This document shows, in pieces, positions 47,012-56,040 of a stretch of 64,000 nt of DNA. Both the position numbers and the translations under genes were made by a program. The notes under the pieces were generated by a model. The model had not been told where the DNA came from. It worked only from the letters and a program-made list of their open reading frames with translations, and did no database searches. Source of the stretch: Paraburkholderia eburnea (GTDB lineage Bacteria; Pseudomonadota; Gammaproteobacteria; Burkholderiales; Burkholderiaceae); assembly GCF_002917095.1 (NCBI RefSeq), contig NZ_PQGA01000004.1, positions 186,001 through 250,000 on the forward strand, read 5' to 3'. Position 1 is the first letter of the stretch. Each line of letters opens with the position of its first letter.

Positions 47012-47178
47012 CGCCGCTTCCCGTGATTTTCATGAGTGATTCCAACGCGGCCAGTCTAGCGCGAGGGCGCCCGCCCGAAACTCCGCGCCTTGCGCTCCCA
47101 TTCCCCGCCGAACTGCAAAAAATACAAGCGCCGCCGCGCCCACCCACGTATACCCGCGGCAGCGGCGCGCGGCGCACT
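47012..47178. other. Intergenic region between 2OG oxygenases and aromatic operon
   Basis: Divergent intergenic DNA. The first 30 bases contain the ribosome site of the 2OG gene; the rest shows no recognisable site until the shared promoter element starting at 47179. Confidence 0.4.
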
Positions 47179-47240
47179 GCAAAAAGTGCCATTGAATCTC
47201 GCTTTTGTGTAGGGACGCCCGTGCGGCCCTCTTCTATTCT
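47179..47240 (+). promoter_or_regulatory. Activator element and -10 box of the aromatic-acid operon
   Basis: A 38-bp element (47179-47216) beginning GCAAAAAGT and ending TTTGT-N2-AGGGAC, followed after 18 bp by the -10-like TATTCT (47235-47240). It matches the element before the lactonase gene at 28 of 38 positions, with the same distance to the -10 box. No good -35 is present, which fits a promoter that needs an activator. Confidence 0.7.
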
Positions 47241-47315
47241 CTCCCCATCGCATCGCCAGTCCGGTCCAGGCCATCCGGCCCGCCACCCGCGACGGCTCAT
47301 TCAAGCAAGGAGAGG

Positions 47316-48317
47316 ATGTTGACTCAGAAAGTGCGGCTCAAAATTGCCATCGCCGAGCATCCGCATACGTCGGCGATCCGCAATGGCTCCATTCCCATCG
47401 AGGGCGTGGACGCGGAATTCGTGACGGTTCAGCCGCAAATCGGCGCGTTCCGCCGCATGGTGCGCGACGTCGAATTCGATGTCTGCGAACTGGCCCCGAC
47501 CACCTATATCATCGCCCGTGCCTATGGCGCGCCCTTCGTCGCGCTGCCGGTCTTCGTCGTGCGCCGCTTCCATCACGGCGGCCTGCTTGTGCGTCCGGAC
47601 GCCGGCATCAACACGCCTAAAGATCTCGAAGGCAAGAAAGTGGGCGTGCGTGCCTACTCGGTCACGACGGGCGTATGGACGCGCCAGGTGCTGATCGACG
47701 AATTCGGTCTGGACTCCTCGAAGGTCACGTGGGTCGTCGACGACGAAGAGCACGTCACCCAGCTCAAGCTGCCGGGCAACGTCATCCACGCACCCGCCGG
47801 CACGTCGCTCGCCGACATGATGGCCAGCGGCGAACTGTCGGCCGGCTTCGCGGCGGCAGCAGGCATCGGCCGCACTGGCGCGCCCACGGGCGGCTGGAAG
47901 GAAGTGGAAGCCGATTACCCCGATCTGCTGCCGAACGCCGAGGAGATCGAAACCGAATACTACGCGCGCACCGGCATCTATCCGATGCACGGCACGATCG
48001 TCGTGAAAGATTCGGTGCTCGCCGAGCATCCGTGGGTCGCACGCTCGATCTACAACGCGTTCGATCAGGCCAAGAAGGAATGGCTGACACGCCTCGACGC
48101 GGGCGAAGCCACCGCCGCCAGCGACAAGAAATACCTGGCGCTGCGAAAGATCGTCGGCCACGACCCGCTGCCCTACGGTCTCGCGGAAAACCTCAAGACC
48201 ATCGAAGCGCTCGAAGCCACCGCGTTCAAGCAAGGCCTCACGCCGCGCCGCATGGCGATCGAAGAGCTGTTCGTCGATCCGCTCGCTCAAAACGCAAAAG
48301 CAGAGGTGAAAGCATGA
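47316..48317 (+). CDS. 4,5-dihydroxyphthalate decarboxylase-like protein
   Basis: A 333-residue protein with the fold of periplasmic binding proteins but no signal peptide, matching 4,5-dihydroxyphthalate decarboxylase-type proteins: FRRMVRDVEFDVCEL, LPVFVVRRFHHGGLLV, DLEGKKVGVRAYS and VWTRQVLIDEFGL. Decarboxylation of a dihydroxylated aromatic acid in the cytoplasm is the likely role. AAGGAG lies directly before the ATG at 47316; a TTG three bases on is possible. First gene of the operon; overlaps the next by four bases. Confidence 0.85.
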   Translation: MLTQKVRLKIAIAEHPHTSAIRNGSIPIEGVDAEFVTVQPQIGAFRRMVRDVEFDVCELAPTTYIIARAYGAPFVALPVFVVRRFHHGGLLVRPDAGINTPKDLEGKKVGVRAYSVTTGVWTRQVLIDEFGLDSSKVTWVVDDEEHVTQLKLPGNVIHAPAGTSLADMMASGELSAGFAAAAGIGRTGAPTGGWKEVEADYPDLLPNAEEIETEYYARTGIYPMHGTIVVKDSVLAEHPWVARSIYNAFDQAKKEWLTRLDAGEATAASDKKYLALRKIVGHDPLPYGLAENLKTIEALEATAFKQGLTPRRMAIEELFVDPLAQNAKAEVKA

Positions 48318-49339
48318 TCATCGACTGCCACGGCCACTTCACGACCGTTCCCGCATCGTTCCGCGACTGGCGCGCGAAGCAGGTGCTGTTCGCCAACGAT
48401 CCGGACAAGGCGCCTTCGCGCGACGGCGCGTTTGTTAGCGACGACCAGATCCGCGAAGCGATCGGCAACGGCCAGCTCAAGCTGCAACGCGAGCGCGGCA
48501 GCGATCTCACGCTGTTCTCGCCGATCGCCGGCCTCATGAGCCACCACCTCGGCAACGAGCGCACGAGCCTCGAATGGGCCGAAGTGTCCAACGATCTCGT
48601 CTATCGCGTGACCGAGCTGTATCCGGAGAATTTCGCGCCGGTCTGCCAGTTGCCACAATCGCCGGGCGTCGCGCCGGCCAACAGCGTTGCGGAACTGCGC
48701 CGCTGCGTGGAGCAGATGGGCTTCGTCGGCTGTAACCTGAATCCCGATCCGAGCGGTGGCTACTGGACCGGCAAGCCGGTGACCGACCGCGAGTGGTATC
48801 CGCTTTACGAAGCGCTCGTCGAACTCGATGTGCCCGCCATGATTCACGTGGCCGCTTCGTGCAACCCGTGTTTCCACGGCACCGGTGCGCACTATCTGAA
48901 TGCCGATACCTCGGTGTTCATGCAGATTCTGCAATCGGACCTGTTCAAGGACTTCCCGACGCTGCGTCTGGTGATCCCGCACGGCGGCGGCGCGGTGCCC
49001 TATCACTGGGGCCGTTATCGCGGCATGTCGCTCGAAATGCGCGAACGCCCTCTTGAAGGACTGCTGAACAATATCTTCTTCGATTCGTGCGTCTATCACC
49101 AGCCGGGCGTGGAGTTGCTGACGAAGGTGATTCCGGCCGACAACGTGCTGTTCGGCTCGGAGATGATCGGCGCGGTGCGCGGCAAGGATCCGGCAACGGG
49201 CCAGTATTTCGACGACACCAAGCGCTATATCGACGCCTGCCCCGCTCTCTCCGACGAAGACCGCAACAAGATCTTCGAAGGCAACGCGCGCCGTGTGTAT
49301 CCGCGTCTGGATGCACGCCTGAAGGCTCAAGGCAAATGA
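48314..49339 (+). CDS. ligJ: 4-oxalomesaconate hydratase (amidohydrolase type)
   Basis: A 341-residue amidohydrolase-fold protein that closely resembles LigJ: MIIDCHGH start (metal-binding His6 and His8), NLNPDPSGGYWT, IPHGGGAVPYHWGR, DSCVYHQPG and EGNARRVYPRLDA. LigJ hydrates 4-oxalomesaconate to 4-carboxy-4-hydroxy-2-oxoadipate in gallate and protocatechuate 4,5-cleavage. The start overlaps the stop of the decarboxylase-like gene (ATGA). This is the most secure enzymatic clue to the pathway. Confidence 0.9.
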   Translation: MIIDCHGHFTTVPASFRDWRAKQVLFANDPDKAPSRDGAFVSDDQIREAIGNGQLKLQRERGSDLTLFSPIAGLMSHHLGNERTSLEWAEVSNDLVYRVTELYPENFAPVCQLPQSPGVAPANSVAELRRCVEQMGFVGCNLNPDPSGGYWTGKPVTDREWYPLYEALVELDVPAMIHVAASCNPCFHGTGAHYLNADTSVFMQILQSDLFKDFPTLRLVIPHGGGAVPYHWGRYRGMSLEMRERPLEGLLNNIFFDSCVYHQPGVELLTKVIPADNVLFGSEMIGAVRGKDPATGQYFDDTKRYIDACPALSDEDRNKIFEGNARRVYPRLDARLKAQGK

Positions 49340-49401
49340 TATTCGGCCGGCCCCTCAATTCATCGAGCCGGGCCGATCAAGAGACAAGGACAGAGAGAGA
49401 C

Positions 49402-50253
49402 ATGCCTTCATCCATTGTTGATATTCATCCCCACATCATCTCCGACAACGAAACGCTTTATCCGCCGGCACCGCTGTTCGGCAAGCGTTCGGAGTGGTCG
49501 AAGGAGCGCCCCACCACGGTCGAAACGCTGATCGCCGCGATGGATGCGGCGGGCGTGGGCAAGGCCGCCGTCGTGCACTCGTCGACGACTTACGGCTTCG
49601 ACAACAGCTATGTGGTCGATGGCTGCGCGAAGTATGCGGACCGTCTCGTTGCGGTCGGCTCGGTCGACGTGCTTCAGGAAGATGCGCCGCGACGCATTCG
49701 CGAGTGGACAGAACGTGGCCTCGCGGGCCTGCGGCTCTTCACGGGCGGCAGCACGAAGGAGTTCGATCCGAGCGAGCTTGACGATCCGCGTTCGTTTCCA
49801 GCGTGGGAGTTGTGCGCGGAGTTCGGTCTGCCGATGTGCATCCAGACCGGTCCCATCGGCTTGCCGCAAGTGACGGCGCTCGCGAAGCGCTTTCCCACGG
49901 TGCCGATCGTGCTCGATCACCTGGGCCGCCCCGAAGTCGCGGACGGTGCGCCGTATGCGGCAGCGCAGAGCCTGTTCGAACTCGCGCAGTACGAGAACAT
50001 TTTCCTCAAGCTCACGCCCCGCATTTTTGCCGACGTGAAAAAGGAAAAGGCCAGCGCGCAGACGTTTTTCCCGCGCGTGGTCGAAGCGTTCGGCGCGGAT
50101 CGCATGGCGTGGGGTTCGAACTTCCCGACCTCGCCTGGCACGCTCGAAGAGATTCTCGCCACGGCGCAAGCGGGCCTCGCCTGCCTGAACGCCGCCGACC
50201 GTGCGTGGATCTTCGGCAAGACGGCACAAAAGCTGTACCCGGCGCTGGCCTGA
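49402..50253 (+). CDS. Amidohydrolase-2 family hydrolase, LigI-like
   Basis: A 283-residue TIM-barrel amidohydrolase with a VDIHPHI metal motif (His9, His11), a barrel Lys/His region (DHLGRPEV) and the late Asp/Asn region GSNFPTSPG. Proteins of this group include 2-pyrone-4,6-dicarboxylate lactonase (LigI) and related lactone or decarboxylation enzymes. In this operon a lactone hydrolase feeding the LigJ step is plausible. GAGAGAGA provides the ribosome site. Confidence 0.83.
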   Translation: MPSSIVDIHPHIISDNETLYPPAPLFGKRSEWSKERPTTVETLIAAMDAAGVGKAAVVHSSTTYGFDNSYVVDGCAKYADRLVAVGSVDVLQEDAPRRIREWTERGLAGLRLFTGGSTKEFDPSELDDPRSFPAWELCAEFGLPMCIQTGPIGLPQVTALAKRFPTVPIVLDHLGRPEVADGAPYAAAQSLFELAQYENIFLKLTPRIFADVKKEKASAQTFFPRVVEAFGADRMAWGSNFPTSPGTLEEILATAQAGLACLNAADRAWIFGKTAQKLYPALA

Positions 50254-50289
50254 ACGGGCTTTAGCTTGATATAGCGCCTGCAACACGGC

Positions 50290-50335
50290 GGCCGGCCAAT
50301 GTCTCGCACCCGCTTCACGCGGACACTGGCCGGCC
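50290..50335. terminator. Long GC-rich hairpin between amidohydrolase and MFS genes
   Basis: A 14-bp inverted repeat (GGCCGGCCAATGTC at 50290-50303, complement at 50322-50335 with one mismatch) and an 18-base loop. No T run follows, so it is not a standard intrinsic terminator; it could adjust downstream expression or stabilise the upstream mRNA. Confidence 0.45.
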
Positions 50336-50368
50336 TGTAACAAACCGATTGAGGTCAGAAAAAAGCAG

Positions 50369-51652
50369 ATGGAGACGAGCAAAACCCAGCGGCAAGGCAG
50401 CGTGAACCGATGGGGCATTCTTGCCCTGCTCGCGTTAGGTGTGCTGACGTCCTTTATCGACCGCACCAGCATTTCGAGCGTGCTGGCCGACAGTGCTTTC
50501 ATCCGCCACTTCGCGCTGACCAATGTCGACCGCGGCTGGATCAATTCCGCGTTCTTCTGGTCCTATGGCCTGTTTCAGGTGCCAATGGGCTGGGTCGCCG
50601 ACCGCTATGGCGTGAAATGGCCCTACGCCGTGTGCTTCGCGCTCTGGTGCCTCGCGACCGCGCTGATGGGCGCCGTGACGACGCTCGCGGGTCTCGTCGT
50701 AATGCGCCTCCTGATCGGCATCGCGGAAGCCATCGTGATCCCGGCAAGCTATCGCTGGATCCGCAACAACTTCGACGAAAGCCAGAACGGCCTCGCCGTA
50801 GGCATCCTCGCGATGGGCAACAAGTTCGGCCCCGCGCTTGGCGCGCCGGTGGGCGCATGGTTCATCGTCAATTACTCGTGGAAAGCCATGTTCGTCGCGA
50901 CCGGTCTGGTCGGCCTGCTCTGGCTGGTGCCCTGGCTGCTGTGCGTGCGCAACGATCTGCCCTCGCGCGCACAACTCGCCAGAGCCGACCGCAACGCACG
51001 CAGCGTAAGCTTCGGTAGCATCCTCGCGAGCCCGGTGGTGTGGGGCGGCATGATCACCAACTTCTGCTACGGCTACTTCACGTTCTACTGCATGACGTGG
51101 ATGCCCGCCTATCTCGTCGAGCAGCGCGGCCTGTCGATCGGCGAATCCGGCATCTTCACCTTTTTCAGCTTCGCGGGCATCGCCATCGTGGCCGCCGTCG
51201 CGGGCTGGGCCGCCGACCGCATCATCGCGCGCGGCCATGATCCGGTGATGGTGCGCAAGGCCTTCATCATCGCGGGCTTTATCGGCGGCTGCACGGTGCT
51301 GCTGGGCGCCTACGCGCAATCGCTCAATTCCGCGCTGTTCTGGAACGTGCTGTCGCTCTCGCTGCTGGGCATGACCACGGCGAACAACCTCGTGCTGTCC
51401 CGTCTCACGCTCATCCCGAAGCAGACTATCGGCCTCGTGACCGGCGTGCAGCAGGTGGCGACGAGTCTCGCGGGTGGCGTGGCGGCAAGCCTGTCCGGCT
51501 GGCTGCTGCATATCAGCCACAGCTACGACCTGCCGATGCTGGTGATCCTCGTGTTCCTGCTGATCGGCGCGGCAGCGACCGCGCTCATGTACCGCAGCGA
51601 ATGGGCGCCGAAAGTCAGCGACAAGTCACAGGGGGAATTACGCGAAGCCTGA
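50369..51652 (+). CDS. MFS transporter, anion:cation symporter family
   Basis: A 427-residue, 12-helix protein of the ACS family (organic anion/H+ symport), with VPMGWVADRYGVKWPY as motif A. It is strikingly similar throughout to the transporter at 58334, for example a shared YCMTWMPAYLVEQRGLS block and the identical FFSFAGIAIVAA block. Expected to import the aromatic acid that the operon degrades. Confidence 0.9.
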   Translation: METSKTQRQGSVNRWGILALLALGVLTSFIDRTSISSVLADSAFIRHFALTNVDRGWINSAFFWSYGLFQVPMGWVADRYGVKWPYAVCFALWCLATALMGAVTTLAGLVVMRLLIGIAEAIVIPASYRWIRNNFDESQNGLAVGILAMGNKFGPALGAPVGAWFIVNYSWKAMFVATGLVGLLWLVPWLLCVRNDLPSRAQLARADRNARSVSFGSILASPVVWGGMITNFCYGYFTFYCMTWMPAYLVEQRGLSIGESGIFTFFSFAGIAIVAAVAGWAADRIIARGHDPVMVRKAFIIAGFIGGCTVLLGAYAQSLNSALFWNVLSLSLLGMTTANNLVLSRLTLIPKQTIGLVTGVQQVATSLAGGVAASLSGWLLHISHSYDLPMLVILVFLLIGAAATALMYRSEWAPKVSDKSQGELREA

Positions 51653-51784
51653 TCCCGCCGATCAATTAAATCGGAATCCAAACTATCTAGACAACGGCGC
51701 GATGCTATCGGTTTGCGCGCCCAATACCGACGGGTCGGCGGCACGCTCCGCGACCCCTGATTAAAAAAACTGGAAACAACGTAC

Positions 51785-52771
51785 ATGGCGAAGATCGTAT
51801 TCGGAATGGCAGTGCCGCACAGCGGCATGCTGGGCCAGGCGCCTGAAGACTGGCTGAAGAACGGAGAGCGCGACCGCAATAATCCGGAACTCTGGTTCCG
51901 CAACCGGACGTGGACTTACCCGGAACTGGAAGCGCACCGCGAAGCCGCATTCGAGCCGTTTCTCACGATCGAGGAACGCACCGCCCGAGCCGCACGCTGC
52001 CGCACCGCTCTCGACAAAATGGCCGCCGCCTATCGCGAAGCGAAGATCGACGTGGCGATCATTCTGGGCAAGGACCAGAAGGAAATCTTCACGGACTTTT
52101 CGCCTTCCATTGCGATCTATACCGGCAAGGACGTGCACAACGGACCGCCGCAGCGCTCGGTCTACGCGCCCGACCATCACGTCACGCATGAGTGCCATCC
52201 GAAACTCGCCACGTATCTGATCGAGCACTTCCAGAAAGAAAACTTCGACCTCACCGACCTGTTCGCGTGGCCCGAAAACGTCTGGATGAATCCGCGTCCC
52301 GAATACCCGGTCGTGCCGCACGCGTACAGCTTCGTCTATCACCAGATCATGGGCGACAACCCGCCGCCGCACGTGCCCATCATCATGAACTGCTTCTATC
52401 CGCCGACGCAGCCTTCGATGTCGCGCTGCATCGAGTTCGGCCGCGTGCTGCGCGATGCGATCGCGGCGTGGCCCGAGGACGTGCGCGTGGGGATCTTTGC
52501 TTCGGGCGGCCTCTCGCACTTCGTCAATGACGAAGAGTTCGATCACCGCATCATGAACATGCTGGCCGAATACGACTACGACGGACTCGCGGCGGTGGAT
52601 AACCGCTCGTATCAGTCGGGCACCTCGGAAATCAAGCTCTATGTGAGCGTCATGAAAGCGGTTCAGCAAACCGGTGCGCAAATGACGCTGGTCGATTACG
52701 TGCCCTGCTGGCGCACGCCCGCCGGCACCGGCGAAGGCATGGGCTTCATGTACTGGAAAGCGGCTGAATAA
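51785..52771 (+). CDS. LigB-superfamily extradiol dioxygenase-like protein
   Basis: A 328-residue class III extradiol dioxygenase-like protein with His12 in VPHSG (first iron ligand in LigB), the catalytic His245 in SGGLSHFVNDEEFD and the following Glu. The second iron His, usually in an NDH motif, is replaced: the segment near residue 95 reads GKDQKEIF. LigB-type enzymes open catechol-type rings between or beside the hydroxyls. In this operon ring cleavage of a trihydroxybenzoate- or protocatechuate-like compound is expected. Confidence 0.83.
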   Translation: MAKIVFGMAVPHSGMLGQAPEDWLKNGERDRNNPELWFRNRTWTYPELEAHREAAFEPFLTIEERTARAARCRTALDKMAAAYREAKIDVAIILGKDQKEIFTDFSPSIAIYTGKDVHNGPPQRSVYAPDHHVTHECHPKLATYLIEHFQKENFDLTDLFAWPENVWMNPRPEYPVVPHAYSFVYHQIMGDNPPPHVPIIMNCFYPPTQPSMSRCIEFGRVLRDAIAAWPEDVRVGIFASGGLSHFVNDEEFDHRIMNMLAEYDYDGLAAVDNRSYQSGTSEIKLYVSVMKAVQQTGAQMTLVDYVPCWRTPAGTGEGMGFMYWKAAE

Positions 52772-52818
52772 AGCTTCCCAAAGCCAACTACCCTATTCAT
52801 CGAAGAGAGACAAATCGA

Positions 52819-53688
52819 ATGAGCACTAACACGAGCACCACGCGCCTCAACAGCATTATCCGTGCCCTCGAATCGGGCAAGCCCGCATTCGCCGCCTTCT
52901 CCAAGCTCGACAAGCAGAACGCGATCGAGATGAGCGATGCGCCTTATGACGGCCTCGTGTTCGAAATGGAGCACAACCCGTACGACGTCGCGGCGCTGGG
53001 CGACGCGATGCAGTACATGCTGAGCCGCAAGGAAATCGCGGAATCGGGTTCGGTCTCGCCGCGTGTGACGCCCATTGCCCGCATTCCCGCCAACGGCGCG
53101 GAAATGAACCAGGCCTTCGCCAAGCAGGTGCTCGATCGCGGCGCCTATGGCGTGGTGTGGCCGCATATCGCGACGGTCGAGCAGGCGTACAACGCCGTCG
53201 CGTCGTGCCGCTATGCGCGTCCGAAGAGCGCGCCGCTCTATGAGCCGAAGGGGGTGCGCGGCGACGGGCCCGCTACGGCCGCGCGCTACTGGGGCTTGAG
53301 CATGGCCGACTACTACAGGAAGGCCGACGTGTGGCCGCTCGTACCCGAAGGCGAAATTCTCGTTGGTTTGATGTGCGAAAGCACCCAGGCGATCGAAAAC
53401 CTCGACGACATTCTCTCGAACGTGCCCGGCATCGGCTTCATTCTGATCGGCGAAGGCGATCTGAGCCAGGAACTCGGTTTTGCACGCCAGTACGAGCATC
53501 CGGAAGTGCTCGACGCCATGCGCCGCATCGTCTCGATCTGCCATAAGCACAACGTAGTGGTGGGCAATCCGCATGTGACCGCGAAGAACCACAAGCGTCT
53601 GATCGAAGAAGGCTACCGCTTCCTGATGTCGGCGCCGATGCGCAGCTACGGCGTCGTGGGCATGGCGCGCGAAATGGCCGGCTATTAA
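52819..53688 (+). CDS. HpcH/HpaI-family aldolase
   Basis: A 289-residue TIM-barrel class II aldolase of the HpcH/HpaI family: FEMEHNPYD after strand 2, a metal-site region GLMCEST and GIGFILIGEGDLSQELG typical of 2-oxo acid aldolases. In a LigJ pathway it would be placed to split 4-carboxy-4-hydroxy-2-oxoadipate into pyruvate and oxaloacetate, a step usually done by an unrelated RraA-like aldolase. GAAGAGAGA precedes the start. Confidence 0.85.
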   Translation: MSTNTSTTRLNSIIRALESGKPAFAAFSKLDKQNAIEMSDAPYDGLVFEMEHNPYDVAALGDAMQYMLSRKEIAESGSVSPRVTPIARIPANGAEMNQAFAKQVLDRGAYGVVWPHIATVEQAYNAVASCRYARPKSAPLYEPKGVRGDGPATAARYWGLSMADYYRKADVWPLVPEGEILVGLMCESTQAIENLDDILSNVPGIGFILIGEGDLSQELGFARQYEHPEVLDAMRRIVSICHKHNVVVGNPHVTAKNHKRLIEEGYRFLMSAPMRSYGVVGMAREMAGY

Positions 53689-53744
53689 GCCGCGCTCTCC
53701 CGATTTTTCGCGATTCATCCACGCACGAATAAGGATTCCTCATC

Positions 53745-54638
53745 ATGACGACACCTCAAATTGAAGCGCCGACACTGCGCGTCAACCTCGCCGATTACGC
53801 CGTCACCAAGGCGATGAAGGACGGACGCGTCAGTTCGGACATCGTCAATCTCGACTACTGTGGCCCGACGCCCGCCCATAACGGCTTCAAGGCCATGGTG
53901 CGCGAGAACGCCTTCGACGCGGGCGAACTGGCCATCGTCACCTTTCTGCAGGCCAAGGCGTACGGCAAGCCCTATGTGCTGCTGCCCGCGCCGATCTCGG
54001 GCCGCTTCCAGCATCATTGCGCGGGCTACAACATCGACTTCGGCGACCTCGCGCCGCGCGACATCGAAGGCAAGAAGGTGGGCGTGCGCACCTACACGCA
54101 GACCACGGCGCTGTGGATTCGCGGCATCCTGCGCCACGAATACGGCGTCGATCTCGACAAGGTCACGTGGATGACGCTCGGCGACGGCCATCTCGCGGAA
54201 TACAGCGATCCCGCCAATTGTGTGCGCCTGCCGAAGGGTTCCTCGATTCCGCAGATGATGCTCGACGGCGAACTGGCCGCCGCCCTGCTCGGCGAAGACA
54301 TGCCGAAGGACCCGCGCGTGCGCACGCTCGTGCCCGACGCGCAGAACGCAGCGAAGGACTGGTTCGCACGCGAAAACGTGGTGCCCATCAATCACATGTT
54401 CGTCGTGCACAGCGACCTTTCGAAGCAGCGCCCGGATATCGTGCGCGAACTCTATCGCATGGTCGTGGAAAGCCGCGCGCAGGCCGAAGGCGTGCCTGCC
54501 GTGTTCCCGCCCATCGGTCTGGAAGCGAACCGCAAGGGCATCCAGCTCGCCATCGACTGGGCGCTCGACCAGAAAATCATTCCGCGCCGTCTCTCCGTCG
54601 ATGAGTGCTTCGACGACGTGACCGCCGCCCTGGGTTAA
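53745..54638 (+). CDS. Second 4,5-dihydroxyphthalate decarboxylase-like protein
   Basis: A 297-residue paralogue of the protein at 47316, without signal peptide: FKAMVRENAFDAGEL, DIEGKKVGVRTYTQTTALW and RGILRHEYGVDLDKVTW. It lacks the RRFHH block of the first protein and has GRFQHH instead. Two such paralogues in one operon suggest either two substrates or a heteromeric enzyme. AAGGAT precedes the start. Confidence 0.83.
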   Translation: MTTPQIEAPTLRVNLADYAVTKAMKDGRVSSDIVNLDYCGPTPAHNGFKAMVRENAFDAGELAIVTFLQAKAYGKPYVLLPAPISGRFQHHCAGYNIDFGDLAPRDIEGKKVGVRTYTQTTALWIRGILRHEYGVDLDKVTWMTLGDGHLAEYSDPANCVRLPKGSSIPQMMLDGELAAALLGEDMPKDPRVRTLVPDAQNAAKDWFARENVVPINHMFVVHSDLSKQRPDIVRELYRMVVESRAQAEGVPAVFPPIGLEANRKGIQLAIDWALDQKIIPRRLSVDECFDDVTAALG

Positions 54639-54653
54639 TCACACGCTTTCTCC

Positions 54654-54685
54654 CGGTGCGCAGCGGCCTGTTTCGCCGCGCACCG
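54654..54685. terminator. GC-rich hairpin after the second decarboxylase-like gene
   Basis: An inverted repeat CGGTGCGC/GCGCACCG (8 bp) lies 15 bases beyond the stop codon of the gene at 53745. No T run follows. It may mark the end of the catabolic operon before the porin gene. Confidence 0.4.
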
Positions 54686-54778
54686 TGTCGCATTTCAACT
54701 GGAGGATTACGAATCATTCGATAAATCAGGCGCGCCGGCTAGATCGGCCGCGATAACTAGAATTATCTTGGAGACAGA

Positions 54779-55804
54779 ATGAAAAGATTGCTCGTATTGG
54801 CATGCGGCGTCGCATCCGCCTGCATGTTCAGCGCGGCGCACGCGCAGTCGTCCGTCACGCTGTATGGCGTGATCGATAACGGCGTCGAATTCCAGAACGG
54901 TGGCGATGGCAAGGTCGTGCGCGCCACCTCGGGCGGCCTGTTCGCCAGCCGCTACGGCTTCAAGGGCAGCGAGGATATTGGCGGCGGCATCCACGTCAAT
55001 TTCCAGCTCGAACAGGGCTTTTCGGCCATGACGGGCGCAGCCGCGAATTCGGCCGAAGCCTTTAATCGCCAGGCGTGGGTCGGCGTATCCGGCAACTTCG
55101 GTGAAGTCCGCTTCGGCCTGCAAAATACGCCCCAGTACATTTTCCTGAACCGCGAATTAGATCCCGTCGCCGTGATGAGCATGGGTTCACCCATGCTGAA
55201 TTTCAATTCGCTGACGATCCGCGTGAATAACGCAATTTCGTATTTCACGCCGACCGTCTATGGTTTGACCGCGCAATTCATGGTGGCAATGCGCGATTCG
55301 ACCACCAAGCCCAGCAACGGCCTGCAGTTCTACAACGCAGCGGTGCGCTATGAAAATGGCCCCTTCCGCGTGGCGGCAGGTTACGAACAGGCCGACAACG
55401 CCACCGGCACTTCCGCGCTGCGAGTCTTCAATGCGGGCGCTTCAGTGGGCGTGGGCGACGCGCGTTTCTATCTGGCGTATCACACCGAACGTCAAACCGA
55501 TGACAGCCTCAAGCGCGACGTGTACGAAGCCTCCGGCTCGTACTTCTTCTCCCCCGCCGATCAACTCGTGCTCATGTACGGCTATGAACACGACCGCACC
55601 GGTCAGGGCAATAACGCGCAGCAGATCGGCCTGACCTACGAGCACTATCTGTCCAAACGCACCACACTTTATGGCTCAGCGGGCTTTATCCAGAACCGTA
55701 ATAAAGCGGCATTCACGCTTAACGGCACGTCGTATGCCGGCGTTGCCGTCGCGCCGGGTTCGAATACGCGCGGCGTGATTCTCGGCATGGTGCATACGTT
55801 CTGA
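54779..55804 (+). CDS. Trimeric Gram-negative porin
   Basis: A 341-residue porin: signal peptide ending SAAHAQSS, first strand VTLYGVIDNGVEFQNGG, FGLQNTPQYIF constriction region, and a terminal HTF. A TTGGAGAC ribosome site precedes the ATG. Its place directly after the catabolic genes suggests outer-membrane entry of the same aromatic acid. Confidence 0.92.
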   Translation: MKRLLVLACGVASACMFSAAHAQSSVTLYGVIDNGVEFQNGGDGKVVRATSGGLFASRYGFKGSEDIGGGIHVNFQLEQGFSAMTGAAANSAEAFNRQAWVGVSGNFGEVRFGLQNTPQYIFLNRELDPVAVMSMGSPMLNFNSLTIRVNNAISYFTPTVYGLTAQFMVAMRDSTTKPSNGLQFYNAAVRYENGPFRVAAGYEQADNATGTSALRVFNAGASVGVGDARFYLAYHTERQTDDSLKRDVYEASGSYFFSPADQLVLMYGYEHDRTGQGNNAQQIGLTYEHYLSKRTTLYGSAGFIQNRNKAAFTLNGTSYAGVAVAPGSNTRGVILGMVHTF

Positions 55805-56040
55805 TGCTTTTTTAGCGCCGCCGCAGTAATAGAGCGTAAACATTCAAGCGGCGGCGTTGGGGTAAGCAGCAGGTCGCGGCACGCGTATCGATGTGAAAGA
55901 ATACAAGGCGTTTTACGCTTCCATTTAAAAAGGGAGCGACCGGAGCAAGTCGCATGTGGGCCCGGCCAGCAGGTGCAGCGCTCCGGCGGAACTTCAATCG
56001 CAAAGGCGGACGGCGCTAGACCGGACACCGAGGAGACTTC

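Noticed and set aside
47316..48317. ABC-type periplasmic binding protein
   Set aside because: No signal peptide, no permease or ATPase nearby, and closer to the decarboxylase-like members of the fold.
55816..55856. Hairpin CGCCGCCGC...GCGGCGGCG after the porin as a terminator
   Set aside because: Only 9 bp with a 23-base loop and no T run behind it.
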